Assembly (NCBI GenBank): GCA_945869465.1
Contig: CAMBPB010000022.1
Span: 1 to 39,127, forward strand
DNA length: 39,127 nt
Direction of reading: 5' to 3'
Source of the DNA: Prosthecobacter debontii
Lineage (GTDB): Bacteria > Verrucomicrobiota > Verrucomicrobiia > Verrucomicrobiales > Akkermansiaceae
Shown here: one piece after another, positions 1 through 7,579 of the stretch
How positions within the stretch are numbered: position 1 is the first letter of the stretch
Layout of the letters: each line of letters begins with the position of its first letter
Notes under the pieces: model-generated
Told to the model about the DNA's origin: nothing
What the model saw: only the letters and a program-made list of their open reading frames with translations
Databases searched by the model: none
Position numbers and translations under genes: made by a program

Positions 1-316
1 AGTGGGCGGAATGCAGCACGATCAAACCCATGCCTTCCAGCACCCTCCGGCGCACGTTGCCGACGACTTCGTCGGCCACTTCGCCGTGGGCCATGTGGCC
101 CCACCAGATCAGCACGTCGGTGTGCTCCAACCGTTCCGCCGGAAGTCCGTTGTCCGGTTGGTCGAGGGAGGCGGTGGCGACTGCGAGATCCGCCTGCGGG
201 CGGAGAAACCCGGCGATCGCCTCGTGGATGCCGTCCGGATAGATCGCGGCGACTTTCGGGTTGGATTTCTCGTGGCGGAACTCGCCCCAGACGATGACCC
301 GGGTGGGTGAAGACAT
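1..316 (-). CDS. ThuA-like (trehalose utilisation) domain protein, 3' end outside the window
   Basis: Reading the minus strand from the ATG at 316-314 gives an uninterrupted 105-codon frame that runs off the window. It begins [17 protein letters not shown] and continues with [13 protein letters not shown], then [12 protein letters not shown] and [16 protein letters not shown]. These blocks are characteristic of the ThuA family, a class I glutamine-amidotransferase-like fold found beside sugar oxidoreductases. No signal peptide is visible, so the protein is probably cytoplasmic. It lies 56 bp downstream of a Gfo/Idh/MocA oxidoreductase on the same strand and is probably co-transcribed with it. 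The family name is secure from the motifs. The substrate is unknown, and trehalose should not be assumed. Confidence 0.85.
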   Translation of the reverse strand, partial: MSSPTRVIVWGEFRHEKSNPKVAAIYPDGIHEAIAGFLRPQADLAVATASLDQPDNGLPAERLEHTDVLIWWGHMAHGEVADEVVGNVRRRVLEGMGLIVLHSAH

Positions 317-372
317 GATTTCGGTCGTTACGTGGTTTTCCAAAGCAGCGGGCGGAACGCCGGCATCATGTG

Positions 373-1704
373 TCAGCCGTTGAGCACCCAGCCGTCGCGG
401 TATTTGCGGCTGAGCAACTCGTTGGCTTCCGGTGCGTTGGTGACTTTTCCGGTCTTGCCATCGTATGCGAGTTTTTTGCCGACGCGATATGCGACCAGCC
501 CTAACAGCATTTGTTCGATCATATTGGCGCTGTATTCAAAATCACAGGCGGTTTTGAGCGCGGGATTCTTGCAGGCATCGATCCATTGTTTCTGGAAGTG
601 ACCCACAGGCGGCAGCAAGGTTTTGACCGACCGGGGTTTGTAATCGGTGAGGTCCGCCTTGTCGCCGTATGGGATCAACATGCGGGATTCGAAGTCGGCG
701 ATGAGGAAACCCTTGGATCCCTTGAACATGGCACCGTGGCCGATGGCCTTGAGGTCGATGCAGGGTTTCGGCGAGCGCGGCATGGCGCCACCCTGATACC
801 AGCTCACCCGGATCGGGCCGCGCCAGTCGTTGGCGGCAAAATCGAAGTGGGATTCGCATTCCACGGGAGTGACGTCGGGATTGAAGGCCTCGCCCTTGGC
901 CTCGGCCGTGATCGGCAAGCCGGCGTCCACCGCGTTCCATAACAGATCCATCGTGTGGCTGCCCATGTCGCCGATCTGGCCCGCGCCGAAATCCCAATAC
1001 ATATTCCATTCCAGGCAGTTGGCGCCGGCCGAACCCTTGAAATAGCCCGGGTTGTAGGGATGCTCGGGGGACGGGCCGAGCCACAGATCGAAATGAAATC
1101 CGTTAGGTGGCGCACCCTCTGCGGGCAGGTAGCCGGCGCGGCGGATCTGGCGGTTGCCCCAGGCCGCGGCGGATTGGAGATCGCCGATGGCCCCATCGCG
1201 AATCAATTCGCGGATGCGGTTGAAGTTCGGTTCGGCGTGGCGCTGCATGCCCACCTGGGTGGCGAGTTTGTCTTTTTTGGACAACCAGTTGGCGCGCACC
1301 ACGCGGGCCTCCTCCACGGAAACGGCCAGCGGTTTTTCGCAATAGACATGCAGGCCGCGGTTCAAGGCCCAGTTCGCGATGAAGGCGTGGGTGTGGTCGG
1401 CGGTGCAGATCACCACGGCATCCAGACCCTTTTGATCCAGGCATTTCCGCCAGTCCACATAGGTCTTTGCACCCGGAAAACGTTGCAGCGCCTCGGGAAA
1501 ACGCGCCTCGTTGACATCGCAGAGGGCAACGACGTTTTCCTCGGCAAGCGCGCTGTAATGCGCCAACCCGCGTCCCCATACGCCGATCAGGGCGACGTTG
1601 AGCTTGTTGTTAGGAGATGCGGCACCCCTCAGGAGGCCGCTGGGAAGAAGGGTGAGTCCGGCGCTGGTGATGGCGGTGGTGTTGAGAAAATTCCGACGTT
1701 TCAT
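373..1704 (-). CDS. Tat-exported Gfo/Idh/MocA family oxidoreductase
   Basis: The 443-residue protein has a twin-arginine-like signal ([20 protein letters not shown]). A Rossmann-type NAD(P) site follows around residues 36-46 ([11 protein letters not shown]). The family motif YCEKPL is at about 121-126 and supplies the conserved lysine. A downstream GDMGSH block sits in the substrate-binding domain. The family catalyses NAD(P)-dependent oxidation or reduction of sugars and cyclitols, and exported members with a tightly bound cofactor are common in Verrucomicrobiota and Planctomycetota. It is the last oxidoreductase before the ThuA-like gene. About 150 bp separates it from the lipoprotein gene upstream, and a strong stem-loop lies in that gap. 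The family call is firm; the substrate cannot be read from sequence. Confidence 0.9.
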   Translation of the reverse strand: MKRRNFLNTTAITSAGLTLLPSGLLRGAASPNNKLNVALIGVWGRGLAHYSALAEENVVALCDVNEARFPEALQRFPGAKTYVDWRKCLDQKGLDAVVICTADHTHAFIANWALNRGLHVYCEKPLAVSVEEARVVRANWLSKKDKLATQVGMQRHAEPNFNRIRELIRDGAIGDLQSAAAWGNRQIRRAGYLPAEGAPPNGFHFDLWLGPSPEHPYNPGYFKGSAGANCLEWNMYWDFGAGQIGDMGSHTMDLLWNAVDAGLPITAEAKGEAFNPDVTPVECESHFDFAANDWRGPIRVSWYQGGAMPRSPKPCIDLKAIGHGAMFKGSKGFLIADFESRMLIPYGDKADLTDYKPRSVKTLLPPVGHFQKQWIDACKNPALKTACDFEYSANMIEQMLLGLVAYRVGKKLAYDGKTGKVTNAPEANELLSRKYRDGWVLNG

Positions 1705-1756
1705 GGTTTGTTGCGTTAGAGTTCAGGAGAGGGTTTGGGCCGCAGAATTCCACCTT

Positions 1757-1785
1757 GATGGCTTGGAGCACTCGCCCAAGCCATC
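1757..1785. other. Perfect 10-bp stem-loop between two oxidoreductase-cluster genes
   Basis: GATGGCTTGG at 1757-1766 and CCAAGCCATC at 1776-1785 are perfect inverted repeats around a 9-nt loop. No T tract follows on either strand, so a standard intrinsic terminator is unlikely. In the transcript of the minus-strand cluster it would sit between the lipoprotein and the second oxidoreductase. It could be an mRNA-stability or processing element. Confidence 0.5.
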
Positions 1786-1854
1786 CTGCCGATCATATCA
1801 AGAACTCGTCCCGGAAAATCATCCGTGCCCCGGGACTCCGGACCTGGCGTTTCG

Positions 1855-2583
1855 TTAGAGCGACTTACCGAAGACTTCCACTTCGATGTAGTGGTTCATC
1901 TCGTTAGAAGTGTTGCCATTGCTGTGAAGGCGGACATAGCGGCCCTTGGCGCCCTTGGCATCAGCGAGAACGCCGAAGCGGGTTTCGACGTAGGGACGAT
2001 CCACGCCTTTGCCCATTTTTGAGGAGTCGTCGTAGTCGTTGTTGAACACGGTGGTCACACCGGTTTTGAATTCGGCATCATCGGACACTTGGATGATCAC
2101 GTCATGATAGGCGCGCTTTTGCGAATGGAAGTGCCACAGCCAGATGGCGGAAACGGCGGCGCTTTTTTCAAGATCGATCTGGACCCACTGCAGGCCATCT
2201 AGCAATTCCACGAAATATCCTTCGCCGGCGTCCTTCTCGCCGTCGGTGATCAGGTCGAGCGAGCCGATGATCGGATCGCTGTCGCTGCTTTTGACTTTTT
2301 TGTCTTTAGACAGCAACTCGGTGCCCGCGGGCACGAGGAATTCAGGAGCTTTTGTCGGAGCCGGCACCACATTGGGAACATTGATTGGCTTGGGCGTGCC
2401 CTCGATGAGTTCGGGTGGCAGCTTGGTGGTGAGCGCCTCTCCGCCGGGGGTGCCGCCGGGGGTGCCACCGGAGGCGGCGGGCGCATCCGACGCGGCGGAT
2501 TTTGTGTCGGATTTTTCCCCGCAACCGGAGAAGACGAGGGCGCTGAAGGCGCAGAGGGTGGGAACGATTAGTTTATGTTTCAT
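1855..2583 (-). CDS. Lipoprotein with discoidin-like (F5/8 type C) C-terminal domain
   Basis: The 242-residue product begins with a lipoprotein signal ending in VFSGC (Cys21). A Ser/Ala/Gly-rich linker with two GGTP repeats follows. The C-terminal half (about 95-242) reads like a galactose-binding-like beta-sandwich: WVQIDLEKSAAVSAIWLWH, VIIQVSDDAEF, then GRYVRLHSNG and EVEVFGKSL at the end. Such F5/8 type C domains usually bind sugars or surfaces. The start overlaps the stop of the upstream oxidoreductase by 4 nt (2580-2583), so translational coupling is likely. It probably sits in the outer membrane or periplasm and serves the same substrate as its neighbours. The lipoprotein call is strong and the domain call moderate. 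Confidence 0.8.
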   Translation of the reverse strand: MKHKLIVPTLCAFSALVFSGCGEKSDTKSAASDAPAASGGTPGGTPGGEALTTKLPPELIEGTPKPINVPNVVPAPTKAPEFLVPAGTELLSKDKKVKSSDSDPIIGSLDLITDGEKDAGEGYFVELLDGLQWVQIDLEKSAAVSAIWLWHFHSQKRAYHDVIIQVSDDAEFKTGVTTVFNNDYDDSSKMGKGVDRPYVETRFGVLADAKGAKGRYVRLHSNGNTSNEMNHYIEVEVFGKSL

Positions 2584-3938
2584 ACGGCGAGATGTTCAGA
2601 AGTGAAGTCGATTGGTTGTTTGGTGAGGGCGGAAGGGTTGACCCAGAAGATGGGTGCCTCGCTTTCGAAGGCGTGGCGGGCGTCGCAATTGAGTTTCGCC
2701 TTGCCGCGCACGGAATCGAAGAAGTTCTCTAGGTGGGGCTGGTGAGCGGGTTTGCCGAAGCCACCGGGCAGGTCGTAGATGTCCGGTGCGGCGGACTCGT
2801 AGGCTGCCACGGCGTCGGCGGAGGCCTCGGGTTTGGGCGGCGCGGGCTTTTTGATCAGGTAGCCGCGGTCCACCAGGTCACCCCAATCCGGGACGTGGTC
2901 GCCGCTCTCGCGGTAAATTGCCGAGGAAGCGGCGATTTCCGAAATCTTGATGGAGGCCTCGGTGCCCATGAAGGCCTCGTAGAAGCCGCCGCCGTAACTG
3001 GTGGTGGTGAGCACCTGATAGGACGCGCGCACCTCGCCCTGCGGAGTGTCGTAATCGAAGATGCACATCATGTTGTCGAAGTGCTCGCGATCCTTGAAGT
3101 AGGAGTTGCCGCCCGAGGCGTAAACCCGCTTGGGCACGGTGCCGAGGAACCAGTTGAAGATATCGATCTGGTGGGCGCCAAGGTCGGAGATTGGACCGCC
3201 GGAGAGGCCGCGGTAGGTGCGCCAGTTCATGAACTGCATCATGTCCTTGTATCCAAAGCGGTTGAGAACGGCCTGATCAATGGTCAGTTTTTTGCTGAAC
3301 CCAATATTTTGTGAGGCTCCAAGGGAGCGGTTCCACTGGGCACTGGCGTTGACGATCTGGCCGCAGATTTTTTTCCCGTTGATCAGACGGTTGAGCGTGT
3401 AGCGGTAGCGGGGATTGGAGCGGCGCTGGTGGCCGATCTGGCAGAGTTTGCCGGTGCGTTCCATTGCTTTGACCATCTCGCGGGCGGCCTCGATCGTGTG
3501 GGCCATCATTTTTTCGCAATAGACATGCAAGCCAGCTTCGAGGCATTTCACGGTATGGGGCGAGTGCCAGAAGTCCGGAGTTGCGATGATGGCGACGTCG
3601 AGTCCCTTTTCCTTGGCCAGCATTTCGTCGATATCGACGTAGGCGTTCGGCTTTGATCCCTGGAAGGCGTTTACGGAATTGACGCCCGAGTTGCGGTTGT
3701 AATCCCAAATGTCACACACCGCCTGGAAATGGAGTCCCGGGATGTTTTTCATCGCATTGAACAAGGCCTCCCGGCCTTGTTTGCCGAAGCCGACGAGCGC
3801 GACGTGGATTTTGTCCGCGCCATCGGCGTTGGCGGCGCGAAGGATGTTGGGTGCGCCGAGGACAAGGCCAGCGCCGGCACCGGCGACGGATTTGGAAAGG
3901 AAGTCCCGGCGGCTGATGGAGTTGGATAAGGGGTTCAT
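2580..3938 (-). CDS. Tat-exported Gfo/Idh/MocA family oxidoreductase with an EKM motif
   Basis: I chose the ATG at 3938, which gives 452 residues. It places a textbook Tat signal (ISRRDFLSKS then a hydrophobic AGAGAGLVLGAP stretch) at the N-terminus and lies 4 nt past the DoxX-like stop; an upstream in-frame ATG at 3983 would overlap that gene. The NAD(P) site is HVALVGFGKQGRE (about 45-57). The family EKP motif appears as CEKM at about 141-144, so the lysine is kept but the proline is replaced. GPISDLGAHQIDIF is the usual second-domain block. The product is probably a periplasmic oxidoreductase acting on a sugar derivative. It differs enough from the 373-1704 protein to act on another substrate or step. 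Confidence 0.9.
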   Translation of the reverse strand: MNPLSNSISRRDFLSKSVAGAGAGLVLGAPNILRAANADGADKIHVALVGFGKQGREALFNAMKNIPGLHFQAVCDIWDYNRNSGVNSVNAFQGSKPNAYVDIDEMLAKEKGLDVAIIATPDFWHSPHTVKCLEAGLHVYCEKMMAHTIEAAREMVKAMERTGKLCQIGHQRRSNPRYRYTLNRLINGKKICGQIVNASAQWNRSLGASQNIGFSKKLTIDQAVLNRFGYKDMMQFMNWRTYRGLSGGPISDLGAHQIDIFNWFLGTVPKRVYASGGNSYFKDREHFDNMMCIFDYDTPQGEVRASYQVLTTTSYGGGFYEAFMGTEASIKISEIAASSAIYRESGDHVPDWGDLVDRGYLIKKPAPPKPEASADAVAAYESAAPDIYDLPGGFGKPAHQPHLENFFDSVRGKAKLNCDARHAFESEAPIFWVNPSALTKQPIDFTSEHLAV

Positions 3939-3942
3939 GCGA

Positions 3943-4464
3943 TTACCATTTCTTAAGGATACCGAAGCGGTTGTGCTCCGCAAGGGCGAGTGCCATGACG
4001 ACCAGGATCATGTGGATGCCGAGCCACGAGACGCCGTCGTCTTGTTTGATGAGGATCAGGCCCCAAGTCAGGCTCATGTAGAGCAGGCCGAGCAGGAACA
4101 GCGAGGTGCGGCTGGCGATGCCCAGCAGGATGGTGATGCCCAGCAGCACCAAAGTGGGGCCAAGGATCTTGTCGTAGAGGGGAAGCGCGAATTTCATCAT
4201 CAGCGGCTCGGCCTGGAATTTCTTCATCAGGGCGGCGGGCACGCCGTGGTAGTTCTCCAGGGCGTAGTATTTCAGTGAGCCCGCGGCAGTGAGACCTTCT
4301 GCATTGGCCGCGCCGTCCACCGCAACCACCTGGTCCCCGGAGCGGGTTCCCGCGTATTTTTCAACCCCGGTCTGAATGGCGCGCACGGCGAGCCAGAGGC
4401 GGAGGAGGAGTGCTCCATAAATGAATGCGAGTTTGTTGTTCGGGCAACAGGGTTCAGTGGACAT
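3943..4464 (-). CDS. DoxX-like integral membrane protein
   Basis: The 173-residue protein opens with a hydrophobic helix, LAFIYGALLLRLWLAVRAI, followed by QTGVEKYAG, a DoxX-like pattern. Three more membrane segments follow around 95-115, 120-135 and 145-165. The tail ends AEHNRFGILKKW. The DoxX/TQO-small-subunit-like family contains inner-membrane proteins of mostly unknown function, some linked to quinone-dependent oxidation. It is the first gene of the minus-strand run, 4 nt before the Gfo/Idh/MocA start. A role in passing electrons from the exported oxidoreductases to the quinone pool is possible but is inference only. Confidence 0.7.
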   Translation of the reverse strand: MSTEPCCPNNKLAFIYGALLLRLWLAVRAIQTGVEKYAGTRSGDQVVAVDGAANAEGLTAAGSLKYYALENYHGVPAALMKKFQAEPLMMKFALPLYDKILGPTLVLLGITILLGIASRTSLFLLGLLYMSLTWGLILIKQDDGVSWLGIHMILVVMALALAEHNRFGILKKW

Positions 4465-4655
4465 GGGGTATTCGATTTGGGGTGCGTGTGCGTGGGGATG
4501 CTTTCTGGCTTTTCAGGGAAAATCAAACCTTAATGCGGACGACGGGCTGGCGGTGGTGGCGCTGGGGAAATCACGGCGTGCAATCCTTACACGGTGCGGG
4601 CGCAAGGTTAGCCAAAATACGGGGCCGGCCTGCGTGTCTTTCACAAAAGGCGTCC

Positions 4656-4677
4656 ATTCAGGCCGGCCGGCCTGAAT
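4656..4677. repeat. 22-bp perfect GC-rich palindrome
   Basis: The 22 bases at 4656-4677 are their own reverse complement. The centre is GGCCGGCCGGCC, flanked by ATTCA and TGAAT. It overlaps the last codons of the AraC-type remnant. It is too self-complementary and loop-free for an ordinary terminator; a dimer-binding site or a relic of rearrangement are alternatives. Confidence 0.6.
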
Positions 4678-4982
4678 CGCGGTAGTCCCTCGGAAAACAT
4701 TGCGTTTGCCCTCGCAACACGCTGCCAAAATCGGTGCTGGCGGCCAATCCGCACTCCATCGCGATGCCGGTGATGGTCAGCCGGTTTTCCGCCAACAGGC
4801 GCTTGGCCTTTTCCACCCGGAGCTGCTGCCGATCGTCCATCGGGGTGAGGTTGGTGAGTTTCCGGCAAGGGTGGGCGATGCGGGTGCGCGCCAGCCCGCC
4901 CGGCCTGCCCGGCCATGGATTCGAGCGACCACGGTTCGACCAACTCGTCTTGCCGCCGGTCAAGCGGGTGATGATCGCTTGA
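4658..4982 (-). pseudogene. AraC/XylS-family regulator remnant (C-terminal HTH, frameshifted)
   Basis: Two minus-strand frames together give a degraded AraC-type DNA-binding domain. From about 4982 one frame reads HPLDRRQDELVEPWSLESMA then GQAG. Between about 4901 and 4894 the homology moves to another frame: LARTRIAHPCRKLTNLTP, then QQLRVEKAKRLLAENRLTIT, then GIAMECGLAASTDFGSV, ending at a TGA at 4658-4660. The second part matches the usual AraC pattern (LR.E.AK.LL, then I..IA..CGF). No N-terminal effector domain precedes it, because the upstream DNA is the 3' end of the transglutaminase-like gene. It is therefore a fragment with a frameshift. The rest of 4465-4993 holds only this remnant and the palindrome. 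Confidence 0.75.
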
Positions 4983-4993
4983 CCCGGGCCGCT

Positions 4994-7315
4994 TCACAGT
5001 GCGCTGCGCTTCGCCCGCCGGAGCAGCACGTCGCCGCGCTTCTCTAACATTTCCGCGCGCTCCGGGTCGCCGGCAACGCGGTAGTAACCGCAGATTTGCC
5101 GGTAGATGCCCAGTTCGGTTTCGGCGCGGAACCAATCCTTGGTGCCGGTCTCAACCACGCGTTTAAAGGCAAGTTCGATGTCGCGGGCGGCTTTGCGGGC
5201 GAGTTCCGGATCGCCCTTGAAATAACCGAAATAGTCCTCGGCCATCATCTTGAATCCGGTGACGCTGCCGCCGTAATCGCGCAGGGCCCGGTCATAAAGT
5301 TGCATGATGTCGCGCTTGCCATCCGGCCCGCCCTTTTTTGAGATCACCTCCGCCTCGCGCTTGAGGGAGGTGGCGATGAGATCCTTCTGCTCGCCGGAAT
5401 CGCGTTCGATTCTGCGGCGTTCGCGCAGCAGGGTTCGTTTGGCATCACCCTGGGAGCCATACGGGAAAATGAATTCGACTTCGGCGTCGGCGGCCAGTTC
5501 GGCCATGCGCGGGTTGTCCTTGAATTCGCGGCGCATGTCCTTGGCAAAGCTCTTCCACTCGTCCAGATTGTCTGGCACCGCGGGGTCGCCTGTTAGGCTC
5601 GTCTGCCGTTCTAGCAGCGAATAGAGAGCGCGCCATGTCTCGGTGAACGAATGGCCGATCCGGTTCGCCAGACGGATGGCCGCGGCGTTGTCATCGGCAT
5701 TCTCCGTCGCACTGTAAAAATCCGCCAGCCAGAGGTGCCGCCGGACCGAGAGGGTGACGAGCGGGCTCTGTTGCAGGCGATCGTTCCACGATTGGATTTC
5801 CTGTTCGCTGATCGACCCGCCGGTTTGCGGATTTTCGGCCTGGCCCTTGGCCGCTCCGCCCACGCGGCCCACTCCGGTGGTCCATGCGCCGGCATCGATC
5901 TTGATCCCGGCCCAGGCGTGGCCGCCGAGATCGGTTTCGCCACCGATGGTCATCGCCGGGATTCCCTGCGCCCTTGCCGTGTTGACGCAAAAATACGCTT
6001 GATCGCCGCAGATGCCGCCTTCCTTGAGGATTTCAGCGAACGAATATTCCTCGTAGGGATCGAGGCCCTCGACGGCACGTTCCATCAGATACTTGATCAT
6101 GCCGTAGGCATCGCCCCAGGTCTTGCGGCGGAGATGCATCTTGTCGATCGACCACTCGAGCTCGGAGGTGGTGACCGGCGCGCAAACGACCCACACCAGA
6201 TCGCGGGCGGAGGAATGATGCACCGGCGCGGCCAGTTTGCCTTTTTCGTTTTTTCCGACATACCATCGGTAGCGTTGCACGGGATCCACCACCGATTCAG
6301 GCCCGTATTCCTTGCTGCCGATGGGATGGGGAATGGACATCGGGTTGTCGAAGACCACCGCGCAAGCCACCGCAAGGGGGAAGTATTTCTGATAGTCTTC
6401 CAAGTGAACCGCCCGCGCATCCATCAGAAATTTCAAAACCCTGCCTCCATCATCCTTCGGGTGAATCGTGGCCAGCAGTTCCTCCATCGCCTTGTTGTCG
6501 CGCAGCAGCCACTCCAGCGTTTCGCCGGTGTAGCGGTCGTAGACCAGCGCGACGATTTCGGATTGGGAAAAACACCCGAGCGTCCGCCAACGCAGGATCC
6601 CCTGATAGAGCACCGGTTCGTTCCATAGCGGATCGAAGCGGTTCAGTCCCTGGCCCGGCGGAAGTTTGGCGATTCCAGCGTTGACGGACCTTGCGAGCAA
6701 TCCGCGGTAGGCGTTCCACGCCTTGCCTTCGATGGTGCGTCCGAGCAGCTCCTGATCCCGCCTGACGGCCGATGCGCGTTGCGATTCCGGACCGACCATC
6801 ACCAGCAAGCCTTCGCCAGCCAGCCGGTCGGATTCCGTTGCCGGCGGATACGCACTTTCCTCCTTGGTGGCGACAGGCGGGGGCTGCGGGATCGAGGCGT
6901 CAGCGGCGGGCGGGGCGGGAGTGTCTTGCGGAAATCTGGCAGCCACGGTGGCGGCAGGCCGCTTCGCCGGCGCGGCAACCGGGCGTTCCTGGGTCGTCAC
7001 GATCCGCGCCGTGACGGGTGCCATCGGAGCGGGTTTCAGCAGTTCCAAACCGGTGAAAATCGCGACAACCACCAAGCCCCCGATCCACAGCGTCCGCCAC
7101 AGGATGGCTTGCTCGTATCTCTGTTTCGATCGGGCGGCCTGCGCCTGAATCCGGGACGCGACTACGGGATTCAGACAATTCGGCAAAGGAGTGCGATTTG
7201 CGCCAAGCTTGAGATTGCGTTCGTTTTGAGCGGCCTCGGCCTTCTTGCGTGCCGCCTCTTTCGAATTCGAACGGTTTGGGAGGCGCTGCGGTCCTGGCAA
7301 TGGGTCGCAGCTCAT
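4994..7315 (-). CDS. Membrane-anchored transglutaminase-like domain protein
   Basis: The 773-residue protein has a charged cytoplasmic N-terminus, one membrane helix at about 71-91 (ILWRTLWIGGLVVVAIFTGL) and a Pro/Ala-rich linker. A large periplasmic portion follows. Around 430-475 it reads GGICGDQAYFCVNTARAQGI, PAMTIGGETD, then GGHAWAGIKI. This is the nucleophile-Cys and His pattern of transglutaminase-like peptidases. The third-residue block, normally W-x-x-D, reads AWTTGVGR, so the usual Asp is not obvious. The remaining approximately 250 residues are helical and charged, possibly TPR-like. The gene stands alone. The fold call is good; the function (proteolysis, cross-linking or non-catalytic) is unknown. 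Confidence 0.75.
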   Translation of the reverse strand: MSCDPLPGPQRLPNRSNSKEAARKKAEAAQNERNLKLGANRTPLPNCLNPVVASRIQAQAARSKQRYEQAILWRTLWIGGLVVVAIFTGLELLKPAPMAPVTARIVTTQERPVAAPAKRPAATVAARFPQDTPAPPAADASIPQPPPVATKEESAYPPATESDRLAGEGLLVMVGPESQRASAVRRDQELLGRTIEGKAWNAYRGLLARSVNAGIAKLPPGQGLNRFDPLWNEPVLYQGILRWRTLGCFSQSEIVALVYDRYTGETLEWLLRDNKAMEELLATIHPKDDGGRVLKFLMDARAVHLEDYQKYFPLAVACAVVFDNPMSIPHPIGSKEYGPESVVDPVQRYRWYVGKNEKGKLAAPVHHSSARDLVWVVCAPVTTSELEWSIDKMHLRRKTWGDAYGMIKYLMERAVEGLDPYEEYSFAEILKEGGICGDQAYFCVNTARAQGIPAMTIGGETDLGGHAWAGIKIDAGAWTTGVGRVGGAAKGQAENPQTGGSISEQEIQSWNDRLQQSPLVTLSVRRHLWLADFYSATENADDNAAAIRLANRIGHSFTETWRALYSLLERQTSLTGDPAVPDNLDEWKSFAKDMRREFKDNPRMAELAADAEVEFIFPYGSQGDAKRTLLRERRRIERDSGEQKDLIATSLKREAEVISKKGGPDGKRDIMQLYDRALRDYGGSVTGFKMMAEDYFGYFKGDPELARKAARDIELAFKRVVETGTKDWFRAETELGIYRQICGYYRVAGDPERAEMLEKRGDVLLRRAKRSAL

Positions 7316-7412
7316 ACGATGTCGCGTTTGAATTTTCCCTTAGAGATAATACAGTGTGGCTAGTTCCGGCAGGGCTTGCAAGCCGATTTCCCAGCCGTAG
7401 CGGACCGTAAAA

Positions 7413-7452
7413 AACCCGATTTCAGGGTTGTCATCCCCGGCGAGCTGGGGAT
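7413..7452. other. Two small stem-loops in the 7316-7579 intergenic region
   Basis: AACCC (7413-7417) pairs with GGGTT (7425-7429), and ATCCCC (7433-7438) pairs with GGGGAT (7447-7452). The gap separates divergent genes (transglutaminase-like minus, PhoH plus). I see no riboswitch motif and no T tract. Nothing else was recognised in this 264-bp gap. Confidence 0.3.
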
Positions 7453-7579
7453 AGTCAGGATACCTTGATTAAATTCATTCAAGCTTCGCTGCCTCGATTG
7501 GGCACGGCGCATTCCGGCGGCGGGCCGGGATCGCGCATCCTGTCACCCGCCGCAGCACCCAGCCACCCCCACGCATTCC

